Under the pieces are notes generated by a model, which was not told the origin of the DNA, ran no database searches, and saw only the letters and a list, made by a program, of their open reading frames with translations. Source: Phytobacter ursingii (GTDB lineage: Bacteria; Pseudomonadota; Gammaproteobacteria; Enterobacterales; Enterobacteriaceae). Taken from it: a stretch of 64,000 nt of DNA. Within the stretch, counting starts at the first letter, position 1; the number at the start of each line of letters is the position of its first letter. The stretch covers positions 620,001 through 684,000 of the forward strand of contig CABDWT010000004.1 in NCBI GenBank assembly GCA_901456055.1, in the 5' to 3' direction. Positions 1-9,391 of this stretch are shown here, piece after piece. A program made the translations under genes and the position numbers.

Positions 1-218
1 TGGCGAAAATCCTTCGGCGTCATTCCCGTATAGCCGCCAAATTGATCAACCTGATTGGAGGTCGCTTCAATCAGCAGAAGATGGTGATGAGCAAGGGCAT
101 AACGTAAGGCGGCTTCCAGCACCATGGGGTGTGCAGAGCACACCGAATAGATACCTTCCATACTGCCTTGCTTATGCGCCCTTACAATCTCAAGAATATT
201 TTTCACTTTCTTCTCCAT
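1..218 (-). CDS. kbaZ: KbaZ, tagatose-1,6-bisphosphate aldolase non-catalytic subunit (partial, N-terminus)
   Basis: Reading the minus strand from the ATG at 218 gives about 72 residues beginning [17 protein letters not shown]. It includes [20 protein letters not shown] and [19 protein letters not shown], which match the start of the KbaZ/GatZ family. In that family this subunit stabilises or activates the class II aldolase KbaY, which splits tagatose-1,6-bisphosphate in N-acetylgalactosamine/galactitol breakdown. The gene runs off the left edge. It is divergent from agaR, as in E. coli, so kbaZ rather than the paralogue gatZ is the better name. The family identity is clear from sequence; the subunit role is family knowledge. 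Confidence 0.9.
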   Translation of the reverse strand, partial: MEKKVKNILEIVRAHKQGSMEGIYSVCSAHPMVLEAALRYALAHHHLLLIEATSNQVDQFGGYTGMTPKDFR

Positions 219-240
219 AATGATGTGTGACACCTTTTAC

Positions 241-432
241 CTTTCATTTGGTTTCTTTTACTGTGTTTTGTTTTTTGTTTAAAGGAAAATGAAAGATCTG
301 TAAAGCACGATCCGCCTCACAAAAGAAATAAATCGAAACAAATAAAACGGAAGATATCGCAACAGTAAGATCCAGCCCTTGCATTCTATTTTGAGAAAAG
401 AGTTAATAAGTGAATCGAAATGAAACGAAAGG
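241..432. promoter_or_regulatory. Candidate AgaR operators in the kbaZ-agaR divergent promoter region
   Basis: Three A/T-rich stretches with the CTTTCRTTTNGTTT look of AgaR sites lie between the divergent genes: 241-260 (ctttcatttggtttctttta), 331-350 (aatcgaaacaaataaaacgg, opposite orientation) and 413-432 (aatcgaaatgaaacgaaagg, opposite orientation). The last lies just upstream of the agaR ribosome binding site, which would allow autoregulation. Site assignment is by resemblance to the known E. coli AgaR motif; no binding is shown here. Confidence 0.55.
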
Positions 433-450
433 TTTTCACAGGAATTTCTG

Positions 451-1263
451 ATGATGAGTACAGATTCTTTAGCGGGAAAGCGCACGGGCGGCACCAGCGG
501 CAGACGTGAGCAAATTATTCAGCAATTGCGTGAGCAGGGAAGTGTGCAGGTTAACGACCTTTCAGAGCAGTTTGGCGTCTCTACGGTCACTATCCGTAAT
601 GATCTCGCTTTCTTAGAAAAACAGGGCATTGCGGTTCGTGCCTATGGCGGAGCGCTGATCTGCGATGGCAATGCTCCACCCATCGCGGAACCGACGCTGG
701 AAGACAAAAGTACGCTCAACATTTCCCTCAAGCGTAGCATTGCGCAGTCTGCCGTGGCACTGATTAAGCCTGGACACCGCATCATCCTCGACTCTGGCAC
801 AACTACCTTTGAGATTGCGCGATTACTGCGACAGCATACCGACGTTATTGTGATGACAAACGGAATGAACGTGGCTAATGCGCTGCTTGAAGCGCAAGGC
901 GTGGAGTTACTCTTAACGGGGGGGCATCTGCGTCGCCAGTCACTCTCCTTCTATGGGGATCGCGCTGAACAGTCTTTGCAGAATTACCATTTTGACATGC
1001 TCTTTCTTGGCGTCGATGCCATCGATCTTGAACGGGGAGTGAGTACCCATAACGAAGATGAGGCGCGATTAAACCGACGTATGTGCGAAGTGGCTGAACG
1101 AATCGTTGTGGTCACTGACTCAAGCAAATTTAACCGCTCCAGTTTGCATAAAATTATCGATACCCAACGTATTGATATCGTGATCACTGATGAAAATATT
1201 CCACCAGAAAGCCTGAGCGGGTTACGGAAATTAGGGATAGAGGTATTACTGATTCAGGAATAA
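451..1263 (+). CDS. agaR: AgaR, DeoR-family repressor of the N-acetylgalactosamine/galactosamine genes
   Basis: A 270-residue protein with a DeoR-type N-terminal winged helix (about residues 18-72, with [22 protein letters not shown]) and a C-terminal sugar-phosphate sensor domain ([21 protein letters not shown]). It tracks E. coli AgaR along its full length. AgaR represses the kba/aga amino-sugar genes and its own gene. AGGA at 440-443 precedes the ATG at 451; the ATG at 454 is an equally possible start and would remove one Met. It is divergent from kbaZ. In K-12 prlF-yhaV lie between agaR and garD; here the next gene is garD, convergent. Confidence 0.95.
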   Translation: MMSTDSLAGKRTGGTSGRREQIIQQLREQGSVQVNDLSEQFGVSTVTIRNDLAFLEKQGIAVRAYGGALICDGNAPPIAEPTLEDKSTLNISLKRSIAQSAVALIKPGHRIILDSGTTTFEIARLLRQHTDVIVMTNGMNVANALLEAQGVELLLTGGHLRRQSLSFYGDRAEQSLQNYHFDMLFLGVDAIDLERGVSTHNEDEARLNRRMCEVAERIVVVTDSSKFNRSSLHKIIDTQRIDIVITDENIPPESLSGLRKLGIEVLLIQE

Positions 1264-1286
1264 AAAAAGCATGGCCGAAGCCATGC
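1262..1286 (-). terminator. Rho-independent terminator of garD
   Basis: A perfect stem GCATGGC/GCCATGC (1269-1275 and 1280-1286) with a CGAA loop is followed, on the minus strand, by seven T (1268-1262). This is a strong terminator for leftward garD transcripts. The T-run overlaps the agaR stop codon. In the rightward direction the hairpin is followed only by taataat, so it ends agaR transcripts less efficiently. Confidence 0.85.
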
Positions 1287-1318
1287 TAATAATACGATGA
1301 GATTTTTATAATGATGAA

Positions 1319-2890
1319 TCACGTCACCGGAGCCGGGTTGAACACAGCCAGTTGGTTGTGCAGACCCCATTGATCCGAAAAGGTTTTTTTGCGGCCGCTG
1401 GCGACATCAAGGATAAAGTGGAATAGCTTCCAGCCCACCTCCTCGATAGTCTCGTCGCCCGTTGCGATAGTCCCTGCGTTGATATCCATCAGGTCGAACC
1501 AACGGTTTGCCAGCTCGGTACGGGTTGCCATCTTGATAACCGGTACCGCCATCAGACCGTACGGTGTACCGCGACCGGTGGTGAAGACCTGAACGGTGAT
1601 ACCGGACGCCACCTGTTGCGTACCGCAGACGAAGTCACTGGCTGGGGTGGCTGCGTAAATCAGACCACGTTTGGTCGGACGCTGGCCCGGAGAAAGCACT
1701 TCAACAATGGCGCTTTTACCGGATTTAGCGATAGAGCCGAGGGCTTTTTCCACCACGTTCGCCAGACCGCCTTTTTTGTTCCCTGGCGACGGGTTGGCGC
1801 TGCGGTCAGTTTTACCCATGTCCAGGTAGTTATCGTACCATGCCATCTCTTCAAGCAGGCGTTTGCCCACTTCTTCGGTTTCTGCACGCGGTGTCAGCAG
1901 ATGGATAGCATCACGCACTTCGGTCACTTCGGAGAACATGACGGTCGCGCCACAGCGTACAAACAGGTCAGATGCATAGCCGACCGCCGGGTTCGCGGTC
2001 ACACCGGAGAACGCATCGCTACCACCACACTGGGTGCCAACAACCAGCTCAGACGCCGGACAGGTTTCACGTTTACGTTCGTTCAGTTTTGCCAGGTGAC
2101 GTTCAGCTACTTGCAGAATGTCGTCGACCATTGAGCGGAAGCCAACATGGTGCTCGTCCTGCAGACGGACGATACTCGCACTGTCTACCGGAATGGCTTT
2201 CACATCTTCGGTACCCTGCAGCAGACGTTCAGGCTGCAGTTTTTCACAGCCCAGACCGATCACCATCACTTCACCGCCAAAGTTCGGGTTCAGCGAAATG
2301 TTATGGATGGTACGGATAGGCACCACGGCTGCCGGTGCGTTAATCGCCACGCCACAGCCGTACAGGTGGTTCAGACCGACCACGCCATCCACATTCGGAT
2401 ATTTCGGCAGCAGGTCGCGTTCAATAATTTTCACCACATAGTCGACGACCCCCGCCACACAATGCACGCTGGTCGTGATGCCGAGAAGATTCTTGGTACC
2501 GACGCTGCCATCGGCATTGCGATAGCCTTCAAAGGTGTAACCTTCCAGCGGCGGCAGCGGTTCTGGTACTTTCGTCGCCAGCGGCAGTGTGTTCAATGGC
2601 GGTGCTTTCGGTAATTCAACGGTGGATTCGTCAATCCAGCTGCCGCGCGCAATATCACGCACCGCATAACCGATAACTTCACCGTAACGGATGATTTCCC
2701 CGTGATGAGGAATATCTACCAGCGCAACTTTATGGCCTTGCGGGATATGTTCGATTAATTCGAGACCATCCGGAAAACGGGTACCCGCTTTTAATCCATT
2801 GTCATTAACGATGATAGCGACATTATCGGTGTCGTGTACTTTAATATAAAACGCCGTAGGCGACTGCTGTCTAATTTCAATGTCGGCCAT
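1319..2890 (-). CDS. garD: GarD, galactarate dehydratase (D-threo-forming)
   Basis: A 523-residue UxaA/GarD-family lyase. An N-terminal SAF-like domain (about 1-105) is joined to the large dehydratase domain with [24 protein letters not shown] and [10 protein letters not shown]. It matches E. coli GarD closely throughout. It dehydrates galactarate to 5-keto-4-deoxy-D-glucarate in the cytoplasm, the first step of the pathway whose later steps are encoded by the divergent garLRK. The ATG at 2890 is chosen because GGAG sits about 10 bases upstream and the family starts MA(N/D)IEIRQ; a TTG two codons earlier is less likely. The paralogue uxaA lies at 19.5 kb in the same window. Confidence 0.97.
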   Translation of the reverse strand: MADIEIRQQSPTAFYIKVHDTDNVAIIVNDNGLKAGTRFPDGLELIEHIPQGHKVALVDIPHHGEIIRYGEVIGYAVRDIARGSWIDESTVELPKAPPLNTLPLATKVPEPLPPLEGYTFEGYRNADGSVGTKNLLGITTSVHCVAGVVDYVVKIIERDLLPKYPNVDGVVGLNHLYGCGVAINAPAAVVPIRTIHNISLNPNFGGEVMVIGLGCEKLQPERLLQGTEDVKAIPVDSASIVRLQDEHHVGFRSMVDDILQVAERHLAKLNERKRETCPASELVVGTQCGGSDAFSGVTANPAVGYASDLFVRCGATVMFSEVTEVRDAIHLLTPRAETEEVGKRLLEEMAWYDNYLDMGKTDRSANPSPGNKKGGLANVVEKALGSIAKSGKSAIVEVLSPGQRPTKRGLIYAATPASDFVCGTQQVASGITVQVFTTGRGTPYGLMAVPVIKMATRTELANRWFDLMDINAGTIATGDETIEEVGWKLFHFILDVASGRKKTFSDQWGLHNQLAVFNPAPVT

Positions 2891-3313
2891 TATCAAGTAA
2901 TCTCCAGCTAACGATACGATGCATTACTCAAAAAAAGAAAGAGGGGACGTTCTGTAATTATCAGAAGTTAAAACCTCGTTTGATGAAATAAGAATGTCAG
3001 GAGTCTCAATATTAAAATGTGATCTAAATCACTTATTTTCGTGATTACCCGGCCTGCAAGGATGAGAATTACCAGATCTGTGCATCAGCGCCCAGCCATG
3101 TGTGCATATGCTCAAAATAATCTTAATGGGGTACGTTAAAATTGAGCAAACCACCAGTGCGTGACTGCCTGACGATGATTATACTGTGCGGTAATAAAAT
3201 ACAAACATGCTATTACCTGATATTACGTTTCGTGAGTTTATCTTTATATATTGGGTAAATTACATATCAAAAAAATTATATTTTTAAAATTAAGCGGCAC
3301 GAGGGAAAACCAT
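2891..3313. promoter_or_regulatory. garD-garP divergent control region with a CRP site
   Basis: This 423-bp gene-free, A/T-rich region separates the divergent garD and garPLRK units. A strong CRP match TGTGA-N6-TCACT lies at 3018-3033 (TGTGATCTAAATCACT). In E. coli both units are activated by the diacid sensor CdaR; I cannot place the CdaR sites with confidence. The AT-rich stretch 3175-3300 probably holds the garP promoter and leader. Confidence 0.6.
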
Positions 3314-4648
3314 ATGTCTGTGCAAAGTTCAGTTGAGATAAAAAGGGGAATACCAACTCGCTATTTAATTCTGCTTATTATATTTATTGTTACAGCAGTT
3401 AACTATGCGGACCGCGCCACGCTCTCCATTGCAGGGACCGATGTCGCAAAAGAGTTGCATCTTGACTCGCTATCAATGGGTTACATTTTTTCTGCGTTTG
3501 GCTGGGCATATCTGCTGATGCAGATCCCCGGCGGCTGGTTACTTGACCGCTACGGTTCGAAAAAGGTGTATACCTGGAGCCTGTTCTTTTGGTCGCTCTT
3601 TACCTTCTTGCAAGGCTTTGTCGACGTCTTCCCGCTCGCATGGGCCGGGGTCTCGATGTTTATCATGCGCTTTATGCTGGGCTTCTCTGAGGCACCGTCT
3701 TTCCCGGCAAATGCCCGTATTGTGGCGGCCTGGTTCCCGGCGAAAGAGCGCGGTACCGCTTCGGCGATTTTTAACGCGGCGCAATATTTTTCGCTCGCGC
3801 TGTTCTCTCCGCTGCTGGGGTGGTTGACCTTCGCATGGGGCTGGGAACATGTCTTCACCGTGATGGGCGTGATCGGCTTTGTGCTGACGGCGGCCTGGGT
3901 TAAGTACATTCATAACCCAACCGACCATCCGCGTATGACTCGCGAAGAGCTGGATTATATTTCCGCTAACGGCGCGGTGGTCGATATGGACCACAAAAAA
4001 ACCGACAGTGATAAGCAATCCGGCCCAAAACTGGATTACATCAAGCAGTTGTTATCCAGCCGTATGATGCTTGGCGTGTTCTTTGGTCAGTACTTCCTGA
4101 ACACGATCACATGGTTTTTCCTGACCTGGTTTCCGATTTACCTGGTACAGGATAAGGGCATGTCAATTTTGAAAGTGGGGTTTGTCGCGTCCATTCCGGC
4201 CCTGTGTGGTTTTGGGGGCGGTGTGCTGGGCGGTCTGTTCTCTGACTACCTGATTAAACGTGGTTGCACTTTGACCATGGCGCGTAAATTCCCCATCGTT
4301 GTTGGGATGTTGTTGGCTTCCAGCATCATTCTGTGTAACTACACCGACAACACCGTGCTGGTTATCGCATTGATGGCGCTGGCGTTCTTCGGCAAAGGTT
4401 TTGGCGCGTTGGGCTGGCCGGTTATTTCCGATATCGCACCGAAAGAAATTGTCGGTCTGTGCGGCGGCGTGTTTAACGTGTTCGGTAATGTGGCATCGAT
4501 TGTGACCCCGCTGGTGATTGGGTACATGGTCAAAGAGTTGCATTCGTTCAACGGGGCGCTGATTTTTGTCGGCTGCTCGGCCCTGATGATGATGGTTTGC
4601 TACCTGTTTGTGGTAGGCGACATCAAACGTATGGAATTGAAAAAGTAA
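3314..4648 (+). CDS. garP: GarP, galactarate/glucarate:H+ symporter (MFS, ACS family)
   Basis: A 444-residue MFS transporter with about 12 membrane segments. The signature NYADRATLSIAG after TM1 and the DRYGSKK loop between TM2 and TM3 are typical of the anion:cation symporter (D-galactonate/glucarate) group. It is close to E. coli GarP throughout except for the first ~15 residues. It imports galactarate and D-glucarate across the inner membrane. The ATG at 3314 is preferred to an in-frame upstream start at 3251 because the extra 21 residues are lysine-rich and not conserved. It is the first gene of garPLRK. Confidence 0.95.
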   Translation: MSVQSSVEIKRGIPTRYLILLIIFIVTAVNYADRATLSIAGTDVAKELHLDSLSMGYIFSAFGWAYLLMQIPGGWLLDRYGSKKVYTWSLFFWSLFTFLQGFVDVFPLAWAGVSMFIMRFMLGFSEAPSFPANARIVAAWFPAKERGTASAIFNAAQYFSLALFSPLLGWLTFAWGWEHVFTVMGVIGFVLTAAWVKYIHNPTDHPRMTREELDYISANGAVVDMDHKKTDSDKQSGPKLDYIKQLLSSRMMLGVFFGQYFLNTITWFFLTWFPIYLVQDKGMSILKVGFVASIPALCGFGGGVLGGLFSDYLIKRGCTLTMARKFPIVVGMLLASSIILCNYTDNTVLVIALMALAFFGKGFGALGWPVISDIAPKEIVGLCGGVFNVFGNVASIVTPLVIGYMVKELHSFNGALIFVGCSALMMMVCYLFVVGDIKRMELKK

Positions 4649-4678
4649 GCAACGGCTTAAAAAATTAAGGTGCAAAAG

Positions 4679-5449
4679 ATGAGTAACGATATCTTCCCGA
4701 ACAAATTTAAAGCTGCGCTGGCGGCAAATCAGGTTCAGATCGGTTGTTGGTCGGCGCTGGGTAGTCATATCAGCACTGAGGTTCTGGGCCTGGCAGGTTT
4801 TGACTGGCTGCTGTTGGACGGTGAACACGCCCCGAATGACGTGCTCTCTTTTGTACCGCAGTTGATGGCACTCAAAGGCAGCGCCAGCGCACCGGTGGTA
4901 CGTATCCCGACGAACGATCCGGTAGTGATCAAACGTCTGCTGGATATCGGTTTCTACAATTTCCTCGTCCCGTTCGTTGAAACGGCAGCAGAAGCCGCCA
5001 ACGCCGTGGCGGCAACCCGTTATCCGCCAGAAGGTATCCGCGGCGTGTCTGTTTCTCACCGCGCCAATATGTTCGGTACCGTACCGGATTACTTCGCGCA
5101 GTCGAACAAAAACATCACGATCATTGTGCAGATCGAAAGTCAGGAGGGCGTGGATAACCTCGACGCTATCCTCCAGACCGACGGGGTTGACGGTGTATTC
5201 GTTGGCCCGAGCGACCTCGCGGCAACCCTGGGTTACATCGGCAATGCCGGGCACCCGGAAGTACAGCGCACCATCCAGCATATTTTTGCGCGTGCAAAAG
5301 CACACGGCAAACCGAGCGGTATCCTGGCGCCTGTTGAAGCGGATGCCCGCCGCTATCTGGAATGGGGAGCGACCATCGTTGCTGTTGGCAGCGACCTGGG
5401 TGTGTTCCGTGCGGGTACGCAGAAGCTGGCTGATTCCTTCAAAAAATAA
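4679..5449 (+). CDS. garL: GarL, 5-keto-4-deoxy-D-glucarate aldolase
   Basis: A 256-residue HpcH/HpaI-type class II aldolase, matching E. coli GarL from [15 protein letters not shown] to the C-terminal LADSFKK. It shows the family blocks [30 protein letters not shown] and [11 protein letters not shown]. It cleaves 5-keto-4-deoxyglucarate to pyruvate and tartronate semialdehyde. TAAGG at 4666-4670 is 8 bases before the ATG at 4679; the in-frame GTG at 4670 overlaps that SD and is rejected as a start. It lies 30 bp after garP in the same operon. Confidence 0.96.
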   Translation: MSNDIFPNKFKAALAANQVQIGCWSALGSHISTEVLGLAGFDWLLLDGEHAPNDVLSFVPQLMALKGSASAPVVRIPTNDPVVIKRLLDIGFYNFLVPFVETAAEAANAVAATRYPPEGIRGVSVSHRANMFGTVPDYFAQSNKNITIIVQIESQEGVDNLDAILQTDGVDGVFVGPSDLAATLGYIGNAGHPEVQRTIQHIFARAKAHGKPSGILAPVEADARRYLEWGATIVAVGSDLGVFRAGTQKLADSFKK

Positions 5450-5484
5450 TCAAACCACCACTGAATAAAGAGAGAGACGCAATT

Positions 5485-6375
5485 ATGACGATGAAAGTTG
5501 GTTTCATTGGCCTGGGCATCATGGGTAAACCAATGAGTAAAAACCTCATTAAAGCAGGTTACTCACTGGTGGTCTCCGACCGCAATAGCGATGTGGTCGC
5601 TGAACTGATCGCCGCAGGCGCAGAAGCCGCCAGCAGCGCTAAAGCCATTGCAGAACAGTGTGATGTGATCATCACCATGCTGCCGAACTCCCCGCACGTG
5701 AAAGACGTTGCACTGGGCGAAGGCGGCATTATTGAAGGCGCTAAACCGGGTACTGTTCTGATCGATATGAGCTCCATCGCCCCGCTGGCCAGCCGTGAAA
5801 TCAGCGAAGGCCTGAAAGCAAAAGGCATCGATATGCTGGACGCGCCGGTAAGTGGCGGTGAACCGAAAGCTATCGACGGCACCCTGTCGGTAATGGTTGG
5901 CGGTGATAAAGCGCTGTTCGACAAATACTACGATCTGCTGAAAGCCATGGCGGGTTCCGTTGTTCACACCGGCGATATCGGCGCGGGTAATGTGACCAAG
6001 CTGGCTAACCAGGTCATCGTGGCGCTGAACATTGCGGCAATGTCTGAAGCGCTGTCTCTGGCAACGAAAGCGGGCGTTAATCCGGAGCTGGTGTTCCAGG
6101 CAATCCGTGGCGGTCTGGCTGGCAGCACTGTGCTGGAAGCCAAAGCGCCGATGGTGCTGAACCGCAACTTTAAACCGGGCTTCCGTATCGACCTGCATAT
6201 CAAAGACCTGTCCAACGCGCTGGATACCTCTCATGGCGTAGGCGCGCAGTTGCCGCTGACAGCAGCAGTCATGGAAATGATGCAGGCATTGCGTGCCGAT
6301 GGTCATGGTAGCGACGACCACAGCGCGCTCGCGTGCTACTACGAAAAACTGGCGAAGGTAGAAATCTCTCGCTAA
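5485..6375 (+). CDS. garR: GarR, tartronate semialdehyde reductase
   Basis: A 296-residue beta-hydroxyacid dehydrogenase. It has an N-terminal Rossmann nucleotide site GFIGLGIMGKPMSKNL (residues 6-21), the substrate block DAPVSGGEPKA near 120, and the catalytic-lysine helix GNVTKLANQVIV near 170. It tracks E. coli GarR nearly residue for residue. It reduces tartronate semialdehyde to D-glycerate. It lies 35 bp after garL; AGAGAGA upstream of the ATG serves as the ribosome site. Confidence 0.96.
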   Translation: MTMKVGFIGLGIMGKPMSKNLIKAGYSLVVSDRNSDVVAELIAAGAEAASSAKAIAEQCDVIITMLPNSPHVKDVALGEGGIIEGAKPGTVLIDMSSIAPLASREISEGLKAKGIDMLDAPVSGGEPKAIDGTLSVMVGGDKALFDKYYDLLKAMAGSVVHTGDIGAGNVTKLANQVIVALNIAAMSEALSLATKAGVNPELVFQAIRGGLAGSTVLEAKAPMVLNRNFKPGFRIDLHIKDLSNALDTSHGVGAQLPLTAAVMEMMQALRADGHGSDDHSALACYYEKLAKVEISR

Positions 6376-6380
6376 TAAGA

Positions 6381-6400
6381 AGGGCGCGGGAGCGCGCCCT
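6381..6400 (+). terminator. Strong hairpin without a T-run between garR and garK
   Basis: A perfect 8-bp stem AGGGCGCG/CGCGCCCT with a GGAG loop follows the garR stop codon. There is no T-tract after it, so it is unlikely to be a full terminator. It more likely stabilises the 3' end of garPLR mRNA or partly attenuates garK, which starts 104 bp further on. Confidence 0.5.
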
Positions 6401-6503
6401 GAATTTCTTAAGCATCAACACCTTGCAGGGCGGACATCGCGGTGACGTGAATGGCCTGTGAGGTGAAAGAATGCCTTGCGCGGCAATGTCAGGCTAATCA
6501 ACT

Positions 6504-7649
6504 ATGAAAATCGTAATCGCCCCAGACTCTTATAAAGAAAGCCTTTCTGCTACCGAAGTAGCGCAGGCGATAGAAAAAGGATTTCGGGAAATTTTCCCGG
6601 ATGCTCAATACGTTTCAGTTCCGGTCGCAGATGGCGGTGAGGGAACGGTTGAAGCCATGATTGCCGCAACAAAAGGTTCTGTGCATACGGCGCGCGTTAC
6701 TGGCCCTTTAGGTGAAAATGTCGATGCGCGTTGGGGAATGTCCGGCGACGGTAAAACTGCTTTTATAGAAATGGCCGCCGCCAGCGGGCTGGCACTTGTG
6801 CCCCCTGAATTACGAAACCCTCTGATCACCACTTCGCGCGGCACCGGGGAACTTATTTTGCACGCGCTGGCTCATGGGGCAAAAAATATCATTATCGGTA
6901 TCGGCGGCAGCGCAACGAATGACGGCGGCGCGGGTATGGTGCAGGCGCTTGGCGCGAAGCTGTGCGATGCCAATGGTACCGACATCGGTAACGGCGGCGG
7001 TAGCCTGATAAGCCTGAATGCTATTGATGTTTCGGGGCTCGATCCGCGTCTCGCAGGCTGCACTATTCGTGTTGCCTGTGATGTGACGAATCCGCTGACC
7101 GGCGAAAAAGGCGCATCGCGTATTTTTGGGCCACAAAAAGGCGCGACGGAGGAGCTGATTGTTGAGCTGGACCGTAACCTCGGTCACTACGCCGATGTGA
7201 TTAAAAAATCGCTGCATATTGATGTGAAAAACGTGCCAGGGGCCGGTGCGGCGGGCGGTATGGGTGCCGCGTTGATGGCATTCCTCGGCGCGGAGCTACG
7301 TAGCGGCATCGAAATCGTAACCCAGGCGTTGAATCTGGAAGAGCATATTCATGATTGTACCCTGGTGGTCACCGGCGAAGGCCGTATCGACAGCCAGAGT
7401 ATCCACGGCAAAGTGCCGGTGGGCGTGGCAAGCGTGGCAAAAAAATACCACAAACCGGTTATCGGTATTGCCGGGAGCCTGACGCGTGATGTTGGCATTG
7501 TGCATCAGTATGGTATTGACGCAGTATTCAGCGTTCTGACGAGTATTGGTACGCTTGAAGAGGCGTTCCGTGGCGCGTTTGACAATATTTATCGTGCATC
7601 CCGCAACATTGCGGCCACCTTACAGGTTGGCATGTCTGCTGAGGGGTGA
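6504..7649 (+). CDS. garK: GarK, glycerate 2-kinase
   Basis: A 381-residue GlxK/GarK-type glycerate kinase. Seen are the opening MKIVIAPDSYKESLSA, the glycine-rich IGIGGSATNDGGAGM (near 130), DVTNPLTG and VTGEGRIDSQS (near 288). It phosphorylates D-glycerate to 2-phosphoglycerate, feeding the galactarate carbon into glycolysis. It is the last gene of garPLRK. It is separated from garR by 128 bp that include a hairpin, so it may also be read at a different level from the upstream genes. Its stop codon lies inside the -35 region of rnpB. Confidence 0.96.
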   Translation: MKIVIAPDSYKESLSATEVAQAIEKGFREIFPDAQYVSVPVADGGEGTVEAMIAATKGSVHTARVTGPLGENVDARWGMSGDGKTAFIEMAAASGLALVPPELRNPLITTSRGTGELILHALAHGAKNIIIGIGGSATNDGGAGMVQALGAKLCDANGTDIGNGGGSLISLNAIDVSGLDPRLAGCTIRVACDVTNPLTGEKGASRIFGPQKGATEELIVELDRNLGHYADVIKKSLHIDVKNVPGAGAAGGMGAALMAFLGAELRSGIEIVTQALNLEEHIHDCTLVVTGEGRIDSQSIHGKVPVGVASVAKKYHKPVIGIAGSLTRDVGIVHQYGIDAVFSVLTSIGTLEEAFRGAFDNIYRASRNIAATLQVGMSAEG

Positions 7650-7681
7650 CATCGGCGCGCAAACCCTCTATACTGCGCGCC
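7646..7681 (+). promoter_or_regulatory. rnpB promoter
   Basis: -35 GTGACA at 7646-7651 and -10 TATACT at 7669-7674 are separated by 17 bp. They are followed by a GC-rich discriminator and a start at 7682, where the RNA begins GAAGCTGACC. The -35 hexamer covers the garK stop codon (7647-7649). The layout is typical of a strong, stringently controlled stable-RNA promoter. Confidence 0.85.
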
Positions 7682-8061
<380 letters not shown>

Positions 8062-8070
8062 TTTTCAGGT

Positions 8071-8100
8071 AAAAACCCGCTTCGGCGGGTTTTTGCTTTT
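8071..8100 (+). terminator. rnpB terminator
   Basis: A 10-bp stem AAAAACCCGC/GCGGGTTTTT (8071-8080, 8085-8094) with a TTCG tetraloop, then GCTTTT, ends rnpB ten bases after the mature 3' end. Confidence 0.9.
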
Positions 8101-8355
8101 CTGTGTTTTCAAATTTCTGCACGATCTTCCCCCCGGCCCAGTGGGGTGAGGGGAAGCCTGAACATTCCCCGGTGGTACTGCGTTTAACGGGGCTACAACC
8201 CTATTCAGAGTGGCATTGTCGAGACAATCCGTCGCGCGACTTATGTTTTTCGCCACAGTGCTGAGCTGGGCTGGTTATGCACCGTCGATAATTCTTACGG
8301 CACCGATTTGCTCGATAGCGAGTTGCCGTCAGGTTAATTATTGCGGAAGCCACAT
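8101..8355. repeat. Gene-free junction with a degenerate REP-like unit
   Basis: No supported gene is seen here. At about 8165-8202 a degenerate REP-like sequence (ttccccggtg..., then aacggggctacaa) resembles the REP units at 41.4 and 61.0 kb. In K-12 the tdc operon and yhaCMNO genes lie between rnpB and yhaL; here they are absent and only this 0.3-kb stretch remains. A deletion or non-acquisition junction is inferred. Confidence 0.5.
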
Positions 8356-8386
8356 AAAAAAAGCCCCGGTTTTTAGACCAGGGCTT
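8356..8386 (-). terminator. Terminator after yhaKL
   Basis: On the minus strand AAGCCCTGGTCT...ACCGGGGCTT forms an imperfect stem followed by TTTTTT (8361-8356). It lies 4 bp after the yhaL stop, so it should end the leftward yhaK-yhaL transcript. Confidence 0.8.
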
Positions 8387-8389
8387 CTG

Positions 8390-8557
8390 TTACGCTGCTT
8401 CGTCTTCTTGCGCCAGCCGCTGCTCTGCATCGGCGACGATTGCTTCCAGTTCGCTCAGCATATCGTCGTAATCAAAAGATTGCGGCGATTCGGCCGGGCT
8501 AGTTTGCTGTGTGGGCATGTGCGTTGACGTTCTGTAGTGAACACTCTTTTTCTTCAC
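8390..8557 (-). CDS. yhaL: YhaL, small protein of unknown function (55 aa)
   Basis: A 55-residue ORF read from a GTG at 8557, with GGAG 7 bases upstream. It starts MKKKSVHYRTSTHMP and ends MLSELEAIVADAEQRLAQED...; the last ~30 residues match E. coli YhaL (54 aa). The N-terminal third is basic and poorly conserved. An internal ATG at 8518 would give 42 residues, but the GTG start restores the family length and has the ribosome site. It lies 26 bp after yhaK, probably as one transcript. The function of the family is unknown to me. Confidence 0.85.
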   Translation of the reverse strand: MKKKSVHYRTSTHMPTQQTSPAESPQSFDYDDMLSELEAIVADAEQRLAQEDEAA

Positions 8558-8583
8558 CGTCGTACTCCGTAAAACTCTCGCGC

Positions 8584-9285
8584 TTACACGGGTAAATCTA
8601 TCAGTAAAGCGCGCAACGGCGTATCGGCGACTAACGTTATGTTAGCCTCATCACGAATAAAAGCGCCGTCACCACAAGTGAGCGCTTCCCGCGATTCGCA
8701 CGGCGTGACTGCGTGTACCGTACCGTGAATCGACTGCAGGTAGGCGCGTGGCCCATGCAGTTGAAACGTAAGTTCTTCACCTTTTTCCAGCTCGATATGG
8801 TGTAACCACACCTGCTGACGTAATTGCAGACTGTCCTGGCTGCCGTCCGGGGAGGCAATCAACTGGTGAGCCTGATCGGCAATCATCACTTTTTGCACCG
8901 TCGGATTTTCACGTTCCGGGCAGGCATCCAGCCACAGCTGCATACGCGTCAGCGGCTTATCTTTACTCAGGTTATGTTCGCTATAGCTAATGCCCGGCTG
9001 AGTCGCAATGAGCAATGCTTCGCCCGTTTTGGCCTGAATATGGTTACCTTCGCTGTCGCGATACTCGGCTTCACCTTCCAGAATCAGGTTCAGAATATCC
9101 ACTTTCGGGTAGGTACGCGGCTGGAATGAGGCACCGGGCGCCAGCACTTCCTGGTTCAGTACGCGCAGGGAGGCGTAGCCCAAAAGCTTCGGGTCAAAGT
9201 AATGTCCAAAGGAAAAGGTGTAGCGGGCCTGCAGCCAGCCGAAGTCCGCTTGTCCACATTGTTTGGCTGTTCTGGTAGTAATCAT
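8584..9285 (-). CDS. yhaK: YhaK, pirin-like bicupin
   Basis: A 233-residue protein of the pirin-like bicupin family, colinear with E. coli YhaK. It has TFSFGHYFDPKLLGYASLRVLN near the N-terminus and a second cupin half ending LRALLIDLPV. In E. coli YhaK is a cytoplasmic protein proposed to sense redox or nitrosative stress; no catalytic role is settled. It is divergent from the LysR gene yhaJ (106 bp between starts), which is a plausible regulator, and is followed by yhaL. Confidence 0.93.
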   Translation of the reverse strand: MITTRTAKQCGQADFGWLQARYTFSFGHYFDPKLLGYASLRVLNQEVLAPGASFQPRTYPKVDILNLILEGEAEYRDSEGNHIQAKTGEALLIATQPGISYSEHNLSKDKPLTRMQLWLDACPERENPTVQKVMIADQAHQLIASPDGSQDSLQLRQQVWLHHIELEKGEELTFQLHGPRAYLQSIHGTVHAVTPCESREALTCGDGAFIRDEANITLVADTPLRALLIDLPV

Positions 9286-9391
9286 AATTCTTGACCTCTC
9301 TTTACACTAAAACAATGGTAAAGGTATGGACGCTGCATTGTTAGCCAGATATTCTGCCCGGTATGTTCAAATTTCCTGAATGAGAACAAAA

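Noticed and set aside
4163-5305. 380-residue ORF antisense to garP and garL
   Set aside because: It is a shadow of two genes well supported by homology; His/Gln/Arg-rich composition is typical of antisense frames of GC-rich genes.
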